In this document: positions 39,296 through 47,686 of the stretch, piece after piece
Layout of the letters: each line of letters begins with the position of its first letter
Numbering within the stretch: the stretch's first letter is position 1
Source: Treponema vincentii
GTDB taxonomy: Bacteria; Spirochaetota; Spirochaetia; Treponematales; Treponemataceae
DNA: 64,000 bases
Assembly: GCF_010365865.1 (NCBI RefSeq)
Contig: NZ_CP048020.1
Coordinates: 2,046,001-2,110,000, forward strand
Reading direction: 5' to 3'
The notes under the pieces: generated by a model
Databases searched by the model: none
Told to the model about the DNA's origin: nothing
What the model saw: the letters and a program-made list of their open reading frames with translations, nothing else
Position numbers and translations under genes: made by a program

Positions 39296-41057
39296 TTAAA
39301 ATTCTGCGCTTGTTGCAACGGTGTCGGTCTTGAGTTTTAAGAAAGCGGTAAATTCATCGACGGACATCGTTTTTTGCGCTCCTTTCAAAAGCCGGACGGT
39401 AACACTGTTGTTCTGCTTTTCCTTTTCGCCGACAACAAGCTGATACGGAATTTTTTGTTCCTGATACTTCCGTATCTTTGCATTCATACGGTCGGTATCA
39501 ATATCAGCCTTTACGCGGAAGCCGGCTTTTGAAAGAGACGCGGCGATACTTTCGGCATATTCGTTAAATACGGGAGCGACGGGAATAACCATTGCCTGCA
39601 CCGGAGAAAGCCACGGGGGCAGCGCGCCGCCAAATTGTTCAATCAAAATACCGATAAACCGCTCCAGCGAACCGAGTGCCGCGCGGTGCAGCATGACGGG
39701 CTGATGCTTTTTGGTTATCCTCTCCGATATACTCGGCATTCAGCCGGTCTTTAGAGGGCAGTTGATAGTCCGCCTGTATGGTACCGCATTGCCATTCTCG
39801 GCCAAGCGCATCGACAAGCGTAAACTCCAGCTTCGGCCCGTAAAATGCTCCTTCTCCGGGGGCGATCTCGTACTCAAGACCGGCGGCTTTACAGGCTTCC
39901 GCAAGCGCATTCTCTGCCCTATCCCACGTTGCATCATCGCCGACACGTTTTTCAGGCCGCGTAGAAAACTTGACGAGTATGGCTTTATCGTCAAAACCGA
40001 AATCCCGATAGAGCGATTTAAGCAGGTTACAGAACTTGCACACTTCGGAGGAAATTTGTTCTTCCGTACAGAAAATATGCGCGTCATCCTGCACAAAGCC
40101 GCGCACCCGCATAATCCCATGCAGCGAACCGGACGGTTCATTCCGCGTACAGGAGCCGAACTCCGCAATACGCAACGGCAAATCGCGGTAACTCTTTATT
40201 CCCTGTTTAAAGATTTCAACGTGCCCGGGACAGTTCATCGGTTTAAGCGCAAACACCCGTTTCTCGCTTTCGGTGATAAACATATTTTCCTTGTATTTTT
40301 CCCAGTGCCCCGACCGAAGCCAGAGACTCTGCGGCATAACAAAGGGGGTATTTACCTCAACATAGCCGTCTTCTTTAATCTTCTGGCGTACATGCTGCTG
40401 CACGGTTAAATAGAGCGTCCAGCCGTTCGGGTGCCAGAATACTTCGCCGGGATTGTCTTCTTCGATATGGAATAAATCGAGTTCCCGTCCTATTTTGCGG
40501 TGATCGTTTTTCTCCGCTTCCGCCTGCATCGTCAGATAGGTTTTAAGGTCATTGGGCGTTTCCCATGCCGTACCATAGATACGGGTCAGCATCGGACGTT
40601 TTTCATCGCCGCGCCAATAGGCTCCCGCAATTTTTTGCAGCTTAAAACTTTGAGCGTTAATTTCTTTTGAATTGGCAACATGCGGCCCTCTGCATAAATC
40701 AACAAAATTACCCGACCGGTAAATCGAGATTTCCGCATCTTGCGGTAAATCATTGATAAGTTCGCACTTATACGGTTGATCCTTAAAAAGCTCAAGCGCT
40801 TGTTGCCTACTGACGATTTCTTTTACAAAGTTCTGCGGAGTTGATAAAAGACGGCGCATTTCTTTTTCGATACGAGCAAGATCATCCTGCGTGATCGATG
40901 TCGGAAGGTCAAAATCATAATAAAATCCATGTTCAACGGCAGGCCCAATAGCGACCTTTGTGCCGGGGAATAAATTCATAACAGCTTCTGCCATTATGTG
41001 CGCAATACTGTGCCGTAGTAACGGTAATTTTTCTGATTTCGGTAATGAATACTTCAT
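39296..41057 (-). CDS. thrS: Threonyl-tRNA synthetase, frameshifted as read
   Basis: ThrRS charges tRNA-Thr and edits mischarged Ser. The N2 editing domain opens the protein ([14 protein letters not shown] with its His pair; [13 protein letters not shown]). The catalytic domain follows ([86 protein letters not shown]-like) and then the anticodon-binding domain ([14 protein letters not shown] and on). The frame is broken at a T5 run on the plus strand (39718-39722). One base fewer joins YIGEDNQK to [17 protein letters not shown] and gives 586 residues. The usual N1/TGS domain is absent: GGGAGG precedes the ATG that starts directly at the N2 domain. No second thrS is in the window. Confidence 0.92.
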
Positions 41058-41205
41058 ACACCCTCCCTTTTATATCTTCCATTATATAAATATAAATAAA
41101 AGCATACCGCCGAATTTTTAGGCTGTCAAGATACCATAAAACTGTCTGCATAAATGCTAGTCAAAAAATCTTGCGCAAAAGTCTGTTATCCGATAATCTG
41201 ACAGT

Positions 41206-42249
41206 ATGGAAACTCAGTATAAACTTTCTTTCGCTTCGGATTATATGGAAGGAGCACACCCTGCGATTATTCAGCGCCTCGTACAGACAAATATGGAACA
41301 GACGGCAGGCTACGGAACCGATGAATACTGCGAGCGGGCACGCAGCCTCATTAGAAAAGCCTGCAACTGTCCGGATGCGGCGGTGCATTTTCTTGTCGGC
41401 GGTACCCAGACAAACGCAACAGTTATCGATGCACTCCTTAACCGGTATGAGGGTGTTATCGCAGCTGAAACCGGTCATGTCGCTGTACACGAAGCGGGCG
41501 CGATAGAGTTCGGCGGGCATAAGGTACTCCCCCTTGCCTGCGACAAAGGTAAAATCACCGCCGCTTCGGTTAAGCGGTATCTACAGGATTTTTATGCGGA
41601 CGGAAACTACGAGCACATGGTGCATCCGGGAATGGTGTACATCTCGCAGCCGACGGAATACGGAACGCTCTACACCAAGCAGGAGATGAGCGCGATCAGT
41701 GCAGTGTGCCGCGAGTATCATATTCCGCTGTATGTTGACGGAGCGCGGCTTGCGTATGCGCTTGCTTGCAAAGAAAACGATATAACGCTTGCCGACCTTG
41801 CAACGCTCTGCGATGCTTTTTATATCGGCGGCACCAAATGCGGAGCCCTCTTCGGCGAAGCGGTTGTTATTCCCGATCCGAAACGTAGCCCGCATTTTTT
41901 TACCATTATGAAACAACACGGCGCGTTACTCGCAAAAGGCCGCTTACTCGGTATTCAGTTTGAAACGCTTTTTACTGATGACCTATATCTCCGTATTGGG
42001 GAAAATGCAATTCGTGCGGCCGATACCATCCGCGCTTTTCTTGCTTCACACGGGTACGAACAATATTTTACCGCCCCGACAAATCAGATTTTTATCGTCC
42101 TTGACAATACACGCTATGCAGAACTTTCAAAAAAAATCACATTCGGTTTTTGGGAAAAGAAAGACGATTCGCACACCGTTGTCCGCATCGCAACCGACTG
42201 GGCAACCACGCCCGAAAACGTAGCAAAACTCCTACAGACGCTGGCGTAA
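41206..42249 (+). CDS. Low-specificity threonine aldolase (PLP, beta-eliminating lyase family)
   Basis: The enzyme splits L-threonine or allo-threonine to glycine and acetaldehyde. The 347-residue fold-type I protein has DYMEGAHPAI at the N-terminus, the FLVGGTQTNA cofactor-phosphate loop, the aromatic/His stacking region (AAETGHVAVHEAGAIE), Asp in LYVDGARLAYAL and the PLP Lys in YIGGTKCGALFGEAVV. Residues are complete. It is divergent from thrS, with about 150 bp between. No obvious Shine-Dalgarno precedes the ATG. Confidence 0.88.
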   Translation: METQYKLSFASDYMEGAHPAIIQRLVQTNMEQTAGYGTDEYCERARSLIRKACNCPDAAVHFLVGGTQTNATVIDALLNRYEGVIAAETGHVAVHEAGAIEFGGHKVLPLACDKGKITAASVKRYLQDFYADGNYEHMVHPGMVYISQPTEYGTLYTKQEMSAISAVCREYHIPLYVDGARLAYALACKENDITLADLATLCDAFYIGGTKCGALFGEAVVIPDPKRSPHFFTIMKQHGALLAKGRLLGIQFETLFTDDLYLRIGENAIRAADTIRAFLASHGYEQYFTAPTNQIFIVLDNTRYAELSKKITFGFWEKKDDSHTVVRIATDWATTPENVAKLLQTLA

Positions 42250-42495
42250 ACAACAAGGAGCTGTATAAAAAAGTCGATTAAATTTTTACTGCCGCCGCTT
42301 TGAATTGGATCGATTTTATCCTTGCCGCAACGGGAAAAATGAAAGATGGGGAGAAAAAATACATAAGCGAATGGTAATGTGAATGTGCCTATGTTTAGAA
42401 TTCAGTCATTGTTATACAAAAACTTAATTTTAAAGCCGCGGGGATGACGAAAAAGCAACCGACTTTTAAGACATCCCTGCGCGCTCACTCTAACT

Positions 42496-42990
42496 CTAAT
42501 GTTTTATAATATCAAACTTAGCTGACGTTATTTTTATGTCGAAGTGCGCATTATCGAATGTTTTTAAATCACCTTTCTGCAGCCAACCGCTGGTATAATC
42601 GCTTGGGAAATGTGCACCGCCATCGGAAGCTACTATTTTAATCAAATGAATATAGTCACAGCCGGCCTTATTTGTTGTCGCGCTTAAAAGGATATCTTTA
42701 AGCGTTACCGTCTTTTTTTCTCCGGCGTTAAAAGAAATAGCGCCGGATGTAGCGGTGTCTTCTTTAGTAAAGCTCTTAGTACTGGAACCGTTATAACTGC
42801 CGATGGCGGCATCTATACTTACGACAACGCTGCATTGCACCACGCTTTTATTTTCAAGTTCAAAAGTTATATCGGTTCGCTTATAAACAGGTTCGGTTTC
42901 ATCAGCCTGACCTTTACAACTCGATATAAAAAAAACCATACCGATCAGCGCAACGAATGCACCGATAATAGACACGTTCTTCCGTTTCAT
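42496..42990 (-). CDS. Lipoprotein of unknown function
   Basis: The 164-residue protein starts with a lipoprotein signal (MKRKNVSIIGAFVALIGMVFFISSC, Cys25). After an acidic spacer comes a beta-rich domain (ITFELENKSVVQCSVVVSIDAAIG, GAISFNAGEKKTVTLKDILL). Two further Cys could form a disulfide. The promoter region shares a 25-bp block with that of the lipoprotein gene at 55112-55495. A GC-rich imperfect stem lies just beyond the stop. Confidence 0.65.
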   Translation of the reverse strand: MKRKNVSIIGAFVALIGMVFFISSCKGQADETEPVYKRTDITFELENKSVVQCSVVVSIDAAIGSYNGSSTKSFTKEDTATSGAISFNAGEKKTVTLKDILLSATTNKAGCDYIHLIKIVASDGGAHFPSDYTSGWLQKGDLKTFDNAHFDIKITSAKFDIIKH

Positions 42991-43108
42991 AAAAAACTCC
43001 TTTCCGCATATTTGTGCGGATTATCACAGAAATGTACGTAAACGAACCTCTGACATATAGAACAAATTGCTAACCCGCTCTAATATATGAGGCGCGTTCA
43101 CATTGTAA

Positions 43109-43137
43109 AATATCTTCTATATTACCTTAAATGTCAA
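43109..43137 (-). promoter_or_regulatory. Promoter block of the lipoprotein gene
   Basis: On the minus strand TTGACA (43132-43137), 17 bases and GATATT (43109-43114) form a sigma-70-like promoter. The region 43113-43137 matches 55589-55613 at 23 of 25 positions. Confidence 0.55.
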
Positions 43138-43198
43138 TACCCACAGCATAAAATACAGGGCTTCCGTATAGGAGCAGATTAGCTACTTACAAAAAAAA

Positions 43199-43227
43199 TT
43201 GTCGAAAGAACATATCCATGCTATACT
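43199..43227 (+). promoter_or_regulatory. Promoter of the DUF4349 gene
   Basis: TTGTCG (43199-43204), 17 bases and TATACT (43222-43227) lie about 75 bases before the ATG. With the promoter at 43109-43137 it accounts for most of the 312-base gap between the two divergent lipoprotein genes. Nothing else is seen in that gap. Confidence 0.6.
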
Positions 43228-43302
43228 CGGCGTATGGATTTTTTACGGCAGACATTACCAACCGACACGAAACCGATATAAACCAAAAAGGAGCACCATT
43301 AT

Positions 43303-44217
43303 ATGAATCGTCATTGTATTTTTCTATCTTTTTTTATTATCTTTTCAGGAACGGTTGTCTTCAGCTCATGTGCTAAAAAAAGCGATTCGGTTTCAACTAG
43401 ACAGGTATATGCCGAAGCTGAACATCCCGCAGGAGCGGTAAAAAATGCGGCATACGCAAAAGATGCAACCACTACTGATGTAGATACCGCCGATATGCAG
43501 CGTCCCTTAGACGGCACAGAGACTGCAAATACCGCTGCAATGCTCGAACGGCAGCTCATAAAAGAAGGCTCGATCAATTTTGAAACGCACGATATAGCGG
43601 AAACCCGTCAGCACATCGAATCACTCGTTCAAAAATACGGCGCGTATATCAGTCAAGAAGATGAGCGAGCAAGCTCTTCACGGATATATCAGAATATGAC
43701 CGTCAGAATTCCTAAGGCTCATTTTGATGTATTCGTAACGGAGCTTTCCAGCGGCGTTAAAAAAATCGATGAAAAATCCGTTACCGTACAGGATGTAACG
43801 GAAGAGTTTATCGATAGTGCCGCACGTCTTGCCGTCAAAAAAGAAACGGAACAAGGATACCTGCGGCTGCTCAACCAAGCAAAAACAATCAAAGATATCC
43901 TCGATATTCAAAATGAACTGCAGGATATACGGTCTGATATAGAATCGATAGAAGGCAGACTGCGGTATCTGAAAAATTCCGTTAATTTCAGCATGCTGCA
44001 TATCAGTATGTACCAACAGATAGAAGCCGCATCGGAAACCGGTTCACTTTTTATGCCGGTATGGGATGCAATAAAAGGCGGAGTACAGGCCTTTGCCGCA
44101 GTCTGTATCGCACTGTTGTATGGCTGGGTATTTATCGCCTTGGGAATAGCCGCAATTATCATCATACTGCGTCTACGGAAACGGCGGCGGAAGGATAAGG
44201 CAGAGAAAGCGCAATAG
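43303..44217 (+). CDS. DUF4349 lipoprotein with C-terminal membrane anchor
   Basis: A lipoprotein signal (FSGTVVFSSC, Cys23) is followed by an Ala/Thr/Asp-rich linker. DUF4349 spans about residues 85-230: KEGSINFETHDIAETRQHIESLVQKYGAYISQ, MTVRIPKAHFDVFVTEL, a helical hairpin (YLRLLNQAKTIKDILDIQNELQDIRSDIESIEGRLRYLKN), then VNFSMLHISM. A transmembrane helix near residue 270 and a strongly basic tail (RLRKRRRKDKAEK) close the 304 residues. Anchors at both ends are a usual layout for this family; function unknown. Confidence 0.85.
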   Translation: MNRHCIFLSFFIIFSGTVVFSSCAKKSDSVSTRQVYAEAEHPAGAVKNAAYAKDATTTDVDTADMQRPLDGTETANTAAMLERQLIKEGSINFETHDIAETRQHIESLVQKYGAYISQEDERASSSRIYQNMTVRIPKAHFDVFVTELSSGVKKIDEKSVTVQDVTEEFIDSAARLAVKKETEQGYLRLLNQAKTIKDILDIQNELQDIRSDIESIEGRLRYLKNSVNFSMLHISMYQQIEAASETGSLFMPVWDAIKGGVQAFAAVCIALLYGWVFIALGIAAIIIILRLRKRRRKDKAEKAQ

Positions 44218-44264
44218 AAAATTTTATGTGAATGGGTATAATGAGGAATGAATGGAGGCCTACT

Positions 44265-44558
44265 ATGCCAAATCTTCAACTACGGGATATAGATGCACAA
44301 TTGTATAACTGGCTTTGTGTGAATGCTAAATTAGCAAATCATTCGATAAGTCAGCATGTTATAACGATTTTGCAGGAAAAAGCAGCGGCTCCACAGGAAA
44401 CCCCGGCGAAGGCAGTTGATGCCTTTCTCGCATTAAATGACTCTTGGGGAGATGATCGAAGCGCAGAAGAAATCGTATCCGAAATAAGAAATTCCAGAAT
44501 AAATACTTCAGCAAGAGGGAACGATTTTTTACGGAGTGTAATACACAGTGGTAAATAA
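44265..44558 (+). CDS. FitA-like ribbon-helix-helix antitoxin without an adjacent toxin gene
   Basis: The 97-residue protein begins MPNLQLRDIDAQLYNWLCVNAKLANHSISQHVITILQEK, the FitA/VapB-type RHH that binds its own operator. Its C-terminus (ALNDSWGDDRSAEEIVSEIRNSRIN) resembles the toxin-wrapping tails of such antitoxins. The start at 44265 has GGAGG 6 bases upstream. The next gene, overlapping by 11 bases, encodes a HEAT-repeat protein, not the expected PIN-domain toxin. It may be a solitary antitoxin or a repurposed repressor of this small operon. Confidence 0.75.
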   Translation: MPNLQLRDIDAQLYNWLCVNAKLANHSISQHVITILQEKAAAPQETPAKAVDAFLALNDSWGDDRSAEEIVSEIRNSRINTSARGNDFLRSVIHSGK

Positions 44559-45198
44559 ACTAATGGACAAAGCGATACTGGACGAATTACGAACAATAAC
44601 AAAAAATAAAGTAAATTGGGTGACAGCGATTGATGATGTCGCAGCAAAACTCGGCAAACAGTATTCAGCGGATGTACAAGCAAAAGCATTGTGGCTTCTC
44701 GGTGAAATGGGATTACAGTATCCGTTATCGGTGCAGCCGTATATTGAACAAATTGCGGGCTATTTAAAAGACGGTAATCCGAAACTGCGGGAGCGCTCGG
44801 TAAACGCATTGGGACGAATAGGCAGGGCAAACAAGGATTTGATTCTTCCTTATTTTGACACAATGATGAATATGCGCTCCGACACAGCAGGAGCGGTACG
44901 GCTTGCGTTTGTGTGGGCTTGTGAAAATATCGCAACTAATGCACCGGAACTTTTTTGCGACACATTGGATTTGTTCTATGAGTTGATATCGGATAAGGGA
45001 GAGCGCGTACGAATTGAGGCGCCTGAAATGTTTCGGGTAATGGGAAAACGGCTACCGCATTCTGTAGAACCGTACTTGGAAAAACTGGAATGGTTTGCAC
45101 AACATGATCCGCATCCTGTTGTTCGTATTCACAGCAGCGGCGCAATTCGCATAACGAAAAAAGCATTGGAGGAAAGTAAACATGCCACAGATGAGTAA
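44548..45198 (+). CDS. HEAT-repeat protein
   Basis: The 216 residues form HEAT-like helical pairs (VQAKALWLLGEMGLQYP, LRERSVNALGRIGRANKDLILPYFDTMM, AVRLAFVWACENIATNAPELFCDTLDLFYELI, VRIEAPEMFRVMGKRLP, VVRIHSSGAIRITKKAL). This resembles DNA-alkylation-repair-like or other HEAT scaffold proteins. No catalytic motif is seen. The GTG start follows GGAG by about 11 bases and overlaps the antitoxin end; its own end overlaps the next gene by 17 bases. Confidence 0.7.
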   Translation: MVNKLMDKAILDELRTITKNKVNWVTAIDDVAAKLGKQYSADVQAKALWLLGEMGLQYPLSVQPYIEQIAGYLKDGNPKLRERSVNALGRIGRANKDLILPYFDTMMNMRSDTAGAVRLAFVWACENIATNAPELFCDTLDLFYELISDKGERVRIEAPEMFRVMGKRLPHSVEPYLEKLEWFAQHDPHPVVRIHSSGAIRITKKALEESKHATDE

Positions 45199-45646
45199 AG
45201 GCGGGAAATATATCTTCGGCTGGTCTGAGATACGGGAAGATGGAGCTCTCATCTTTCCGGTACCGGCAGTGGGAGAATATAAATTACACCAAGAGCAATA
45301 TATTTACATCGTTTCCGGCAGTAAGCAGACGGGCGGATTTTGTGTGATGAGCGAGCCCCTGCTTTCCCGCTCAAAACTCAATCACATCCTAAAAGAAAAC
45401 TCTCGTTTGGCGGATAGGACACTAAAAGAGGGTGAGTTGATTTCATATAAGGGAAGAAAATACGGCTGGCTTACCTTGAAAGATAACGGAGTTCGTCTTT
45501 CAGAATCTTTAATGCAGATGTTGGATATAAAGACGGGAGATAAACTGTTGGCAATTCGAAGCAGTAATATTGCTTTTACTATGGGTGCAAAAGGTTCCTT
45601 AATACAAAAAGCAAATGAATATACTGGAGAAATAGAAGTCTTCTGA
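45182..45646 (+). CDS. Protein of unknown function with AbrB-like C-terminus
   Basis: The 154-residue protein has an N-terminal part (KYIFGWSEIREDGALIFP) and a C-terminal region (RKYGWLTLKDNGVRLSESLMQMLDIKTGDKLLAIRSSNIAF). The latter resembles the swapped-hairpin AbrB/SpoVT signature, in which a LxxLxIKxGDxL turn is typical. This is a weak match. GGAGG lies upstream of the ATG, inside the end of the HEAT gene. The overlap indicates co-translation. Confidence 0.6.
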   Translation: MPQMSKGGKYIFGWSEIREDGALIFPVPAVGEYKLHQEQYIYIVSGSKQTGGFCVMSEPLLSRSKLNHILKENSRLADRTLKEGELISYKGRKYGWLTLKDNGVRLSESLMQMLDIKTGDKLLAIRSSNIAFTMGAKGSLIQKANEYTGEIEVF

Positions 45647-45679
45647 AAATATGGTAAGCAACTACTGAGGAACAAAACT

Positions 45680-46714
45680 ATGACAGTAAAAAAACTAGCA
45701 ATCATCAGTCTTTCGCGGGGCTTACTCGGCGAGCCGTTTATTAAGCACGGGGAAGAACTGGGCTTTAGGCGTTTACGCTCATACGGGATGGAAGTCGTTA
45801 CCACTGCGAATGCCTGTAAAGGAATTGATTTTCTTCAAAGTCATCCCGAAGCCCGTGCGCAGGATTTATTGGATGCTTTCTCCGATCCGTCTATTGATAT
45901 GATTCTGTGCGCAATCGGCGGAGAGGACACATACAAGCTGCTGCCGTATTTATTTGAGCATGATGAATTACGGAAGGCGGTACAGCATAGCAAAAAGATT
46001 TTCCTCGGATTCTCCGATACAACGATGAATCATTTTATGCTGCATAACGTCGGCGTGAACACTTTTTACGGTCAGTCGTTTGTGGCGGATATCTGCGAAC
46101 TTGAAAATGACATGCTGCCGTATTCAAAAAAATATTTTGAAGAATTGATTACAACCGGCACAATAAAAGAAATCCGCCCGAGCGATATGTGGTATGGCGA
46201 GCGTACCGCATTTGATGAATCACAGATCGGTGTAAAAAGAATGCGGCACCGGAACAATGGATTTGAATTATTACAAGGGAAGTCCGTATTCTCCGGTAAA
46301 ATACTCGGAGGCTGTATTGAAACAATGTATGATATGTTTGACAACACCCGCCATAGTGACAGCCCTGCTTTGTGCCGCCGGTATAATCTCTTTCCGAGCA
46401 TTGACGATTGGAACGGTAAAATACTGCTTTTGGAATCGAGCGAAGAACGTACAAAACCTGAGCTCTATCAAAAGATGTTACAAGCCTTAAACACTACCGG
46501 CATTTTTGAAGTTATAAACGGTATCCTTGTCGGAAAACCGATGGACGAAGTATATTACGAAGACTACAAACGCCTTTTAATCAGCGAAATCAACAAACCG
46601 GATTTACCGATTGTGTACAACGTTAATATCGGACACGCAACACCGCGGTGTATTATTCCGCTCGGCGTTGAGGCAACAGTTGATGCGGATGAACAGGTTA
46701 TACGGTTTGCGTAA
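45680..46714 (+). CDS. S66 family peptidase (LD-carboxypeptidase/MccF-like)
   Basis: S66 enzymes are LD-carboxypeptidases that trim peptidoglycan peptides, or MccF-type proteins that inactivate microcin C7-like antibiotics. The 344 residues have the nucleophile in IFLGFSDTTMNHF, the Glu of the triad in ILLLESSEERTK and the His in VNIGHATPRCIIPLG. The N-terminus (LAIISLSRGLLGEPFIKHGEELGFRRL) and the MWYGERTAF loop are nearer to the MccF group than to LdcA in my judgement. It is 33 bp after the unknown gene and closes the operon. Confidence 0.85.
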   Translation: MTVKKLAIISLSRGLLGEPFIKHGEELGFRRLRSYGMEVVTTANACKGIDFLQSHPEARAQDLLDAFSDPSIDMILCAIGGEDTYKLLPYLFEHDELRKAVQHSKKIFLGFSDTTMNHFMLHNVGVNTFYGQSFVADICELENDMLPYSKKYFEELITTGTIKEIRPSDMWYGERTAFDESQIGVKRMRHRNNGFELLQGKSVFSGKILGGCIETMYDMFDNTRHSDSPALCRRYNLFPSIDDWNGKILLLESSEERTKPELYQKMLQALNTTGIFEVINGILVGKPMDEVYYEDYKRLLISEINKPDLPIVYNVNIGHATPRCIIPLGVEATVDADEQVIRFA

Positions 46715-46755
46715 TTCGCATCATCTATCTCAGATTATGATTCCGTCGATAATTA

Positions 46756-47682
46756 ATGACTTACACTATTGAAAATGAACGTATGAAATTAATCCAAAAA
46801 GCTTTTTTATATAAACTTGAAGCGGAAATACGCAACGGAAAATTAATATACACACAAAAAAGATTGCTTTCAAAAATTTCAAAGGAATGTAACCTCTATG
46901 ATTTTGGTGATGAAATATATGAATCGGTATATAAAGATTGGAACATTGGAATTATTGCTGCTATGCTTTTTCTCTTGGCAGGATTTATCATAATAACCAT
47001 CTATGTTAATTCAAACACAATCGATAATTTCTTGTTTTATTCGTGCGGAGGGTTTAATACCCCGACGCTTGCGTCGGGGTATGTTGATTTTATCCCTGCC
47101 GTAATTCTGTCTATTCTCTTTTTTGTTACGATGAGAAAAACAGTTTATATCAATTCAAGAGCCGGTATATTTGAATTTCTCTATACTGAAGAAGCGATTT
47201 ATTTTCTCAGCGGCCTGATACGTGAATATGATACATTGTATAAAAAATATAATATAAAAGAGTTTACCGGAAAATATCTTTCCGAACAATTAGAAGAGAT
47301 AAAAAATGCAGTCGATTTAAAAAGTATGTCTAAAAAAGAAATAACAGAAATTATTAATACTCATGCAGAACAGTTATTAGATTGTTTTTGTCCGCTATGC
47401 AATAAAAGAAAAGGTATAAATGCATTAACCATAAATACCGCTATCAGTATATTGATTTTGACGTTCCGCCATACGAACATTGAAATCGGCTGCAAAGAGT
47501 GTTTAAAGGAAAAAGTAAAAAAAGCAAATATCATGTCTTTATGCTGCGGAATCTGGAACCTTCCGTTCGGCATTCCCGTAACGCTGTTTGCAATTTTTAA
47601 AAATATACATTCTTTGAAATATCTAAACATGGATATACCGACAAAGGCATTAAAAAAATATGTATTAAAAACGGTAAAATAG
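46756..47682 (+). CDS. Membrane protein with CxxC pairs, unknown function
   Basis: The 308-residue protein is AT-rich and Lys/Ile/Asn-rich compared with its neighbours. Two transmembrane helices lie at about 66-84 (IGIIAAMLFLLAGFIIITIYV) and 111-126 (FIPAVILSILFFVTM). The cytoplasmic-type C-terminal part has CPLC (about residue 212) and CKEC (about 252), a possible zinc ribbon, then a third hydrophobic segment (LPFGIPVTLFAIF). Between the first two helices a GC-rich perfect palindrome encodes NTPTLASGYV in frame. It is convergent with the Cache gene. Confidence 0.6.
   Translation: MTYTIENERMKLIQKAFLYKLEAEIRNGKLIYTQKRLLSKISKECNLYDFGDEIYESVYKDWNIGIIAAMLFLLAGFIIITIYVNSNTIDNFLFYSCGGFNTPTLASGYVDFIPAVILSILFFVTMRKTVYINSRAGIFEFLYTEEAIYFLSGLIREYDTLYKKYNIKEFTGKYLSEQLEEIKNAVDLKSMSKKEITEIINTHAEQLLDCFCPLCNKRKGINALTINTAISILILTFRHTNIEIGCKECLKEKVKKANIMSLCCGIWNLPFGIPVTLFAIFKNIHSLKYLNMDIPTKALKKYVLKTVK
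47057..47082. repeat. 26-bp GC-rich palindrome inside a coding region
   Basis: ATACCCCGACGC (47057-47068) is the exact complement of GCGTCGGGGTAT (47071-47082) around TT. It keeps the reading frame and encodes about nine residues. Base composition differs sharply from the surrounding AT-rich gene, which suggests an inserted repeat unit. Confidence 0.6.
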
Positions 47683-47686
47683 CGAA

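Noticed and set aside
42250-42495. Possible small gene or RNA between the threonine aldolase and lipoprotein genes
   Set aside because: Frames are short and interrupted; only an imperfect GC-rich stem near 42436-42482 is visible, best read as a weak terminator.
44910-45190. Missing toxin gene hidden in another frame of the HEAT gene
   Set aside because: Alternate frames there are short and show no PIN-type acidic residues; the HEAT frame is clearly the coding one.
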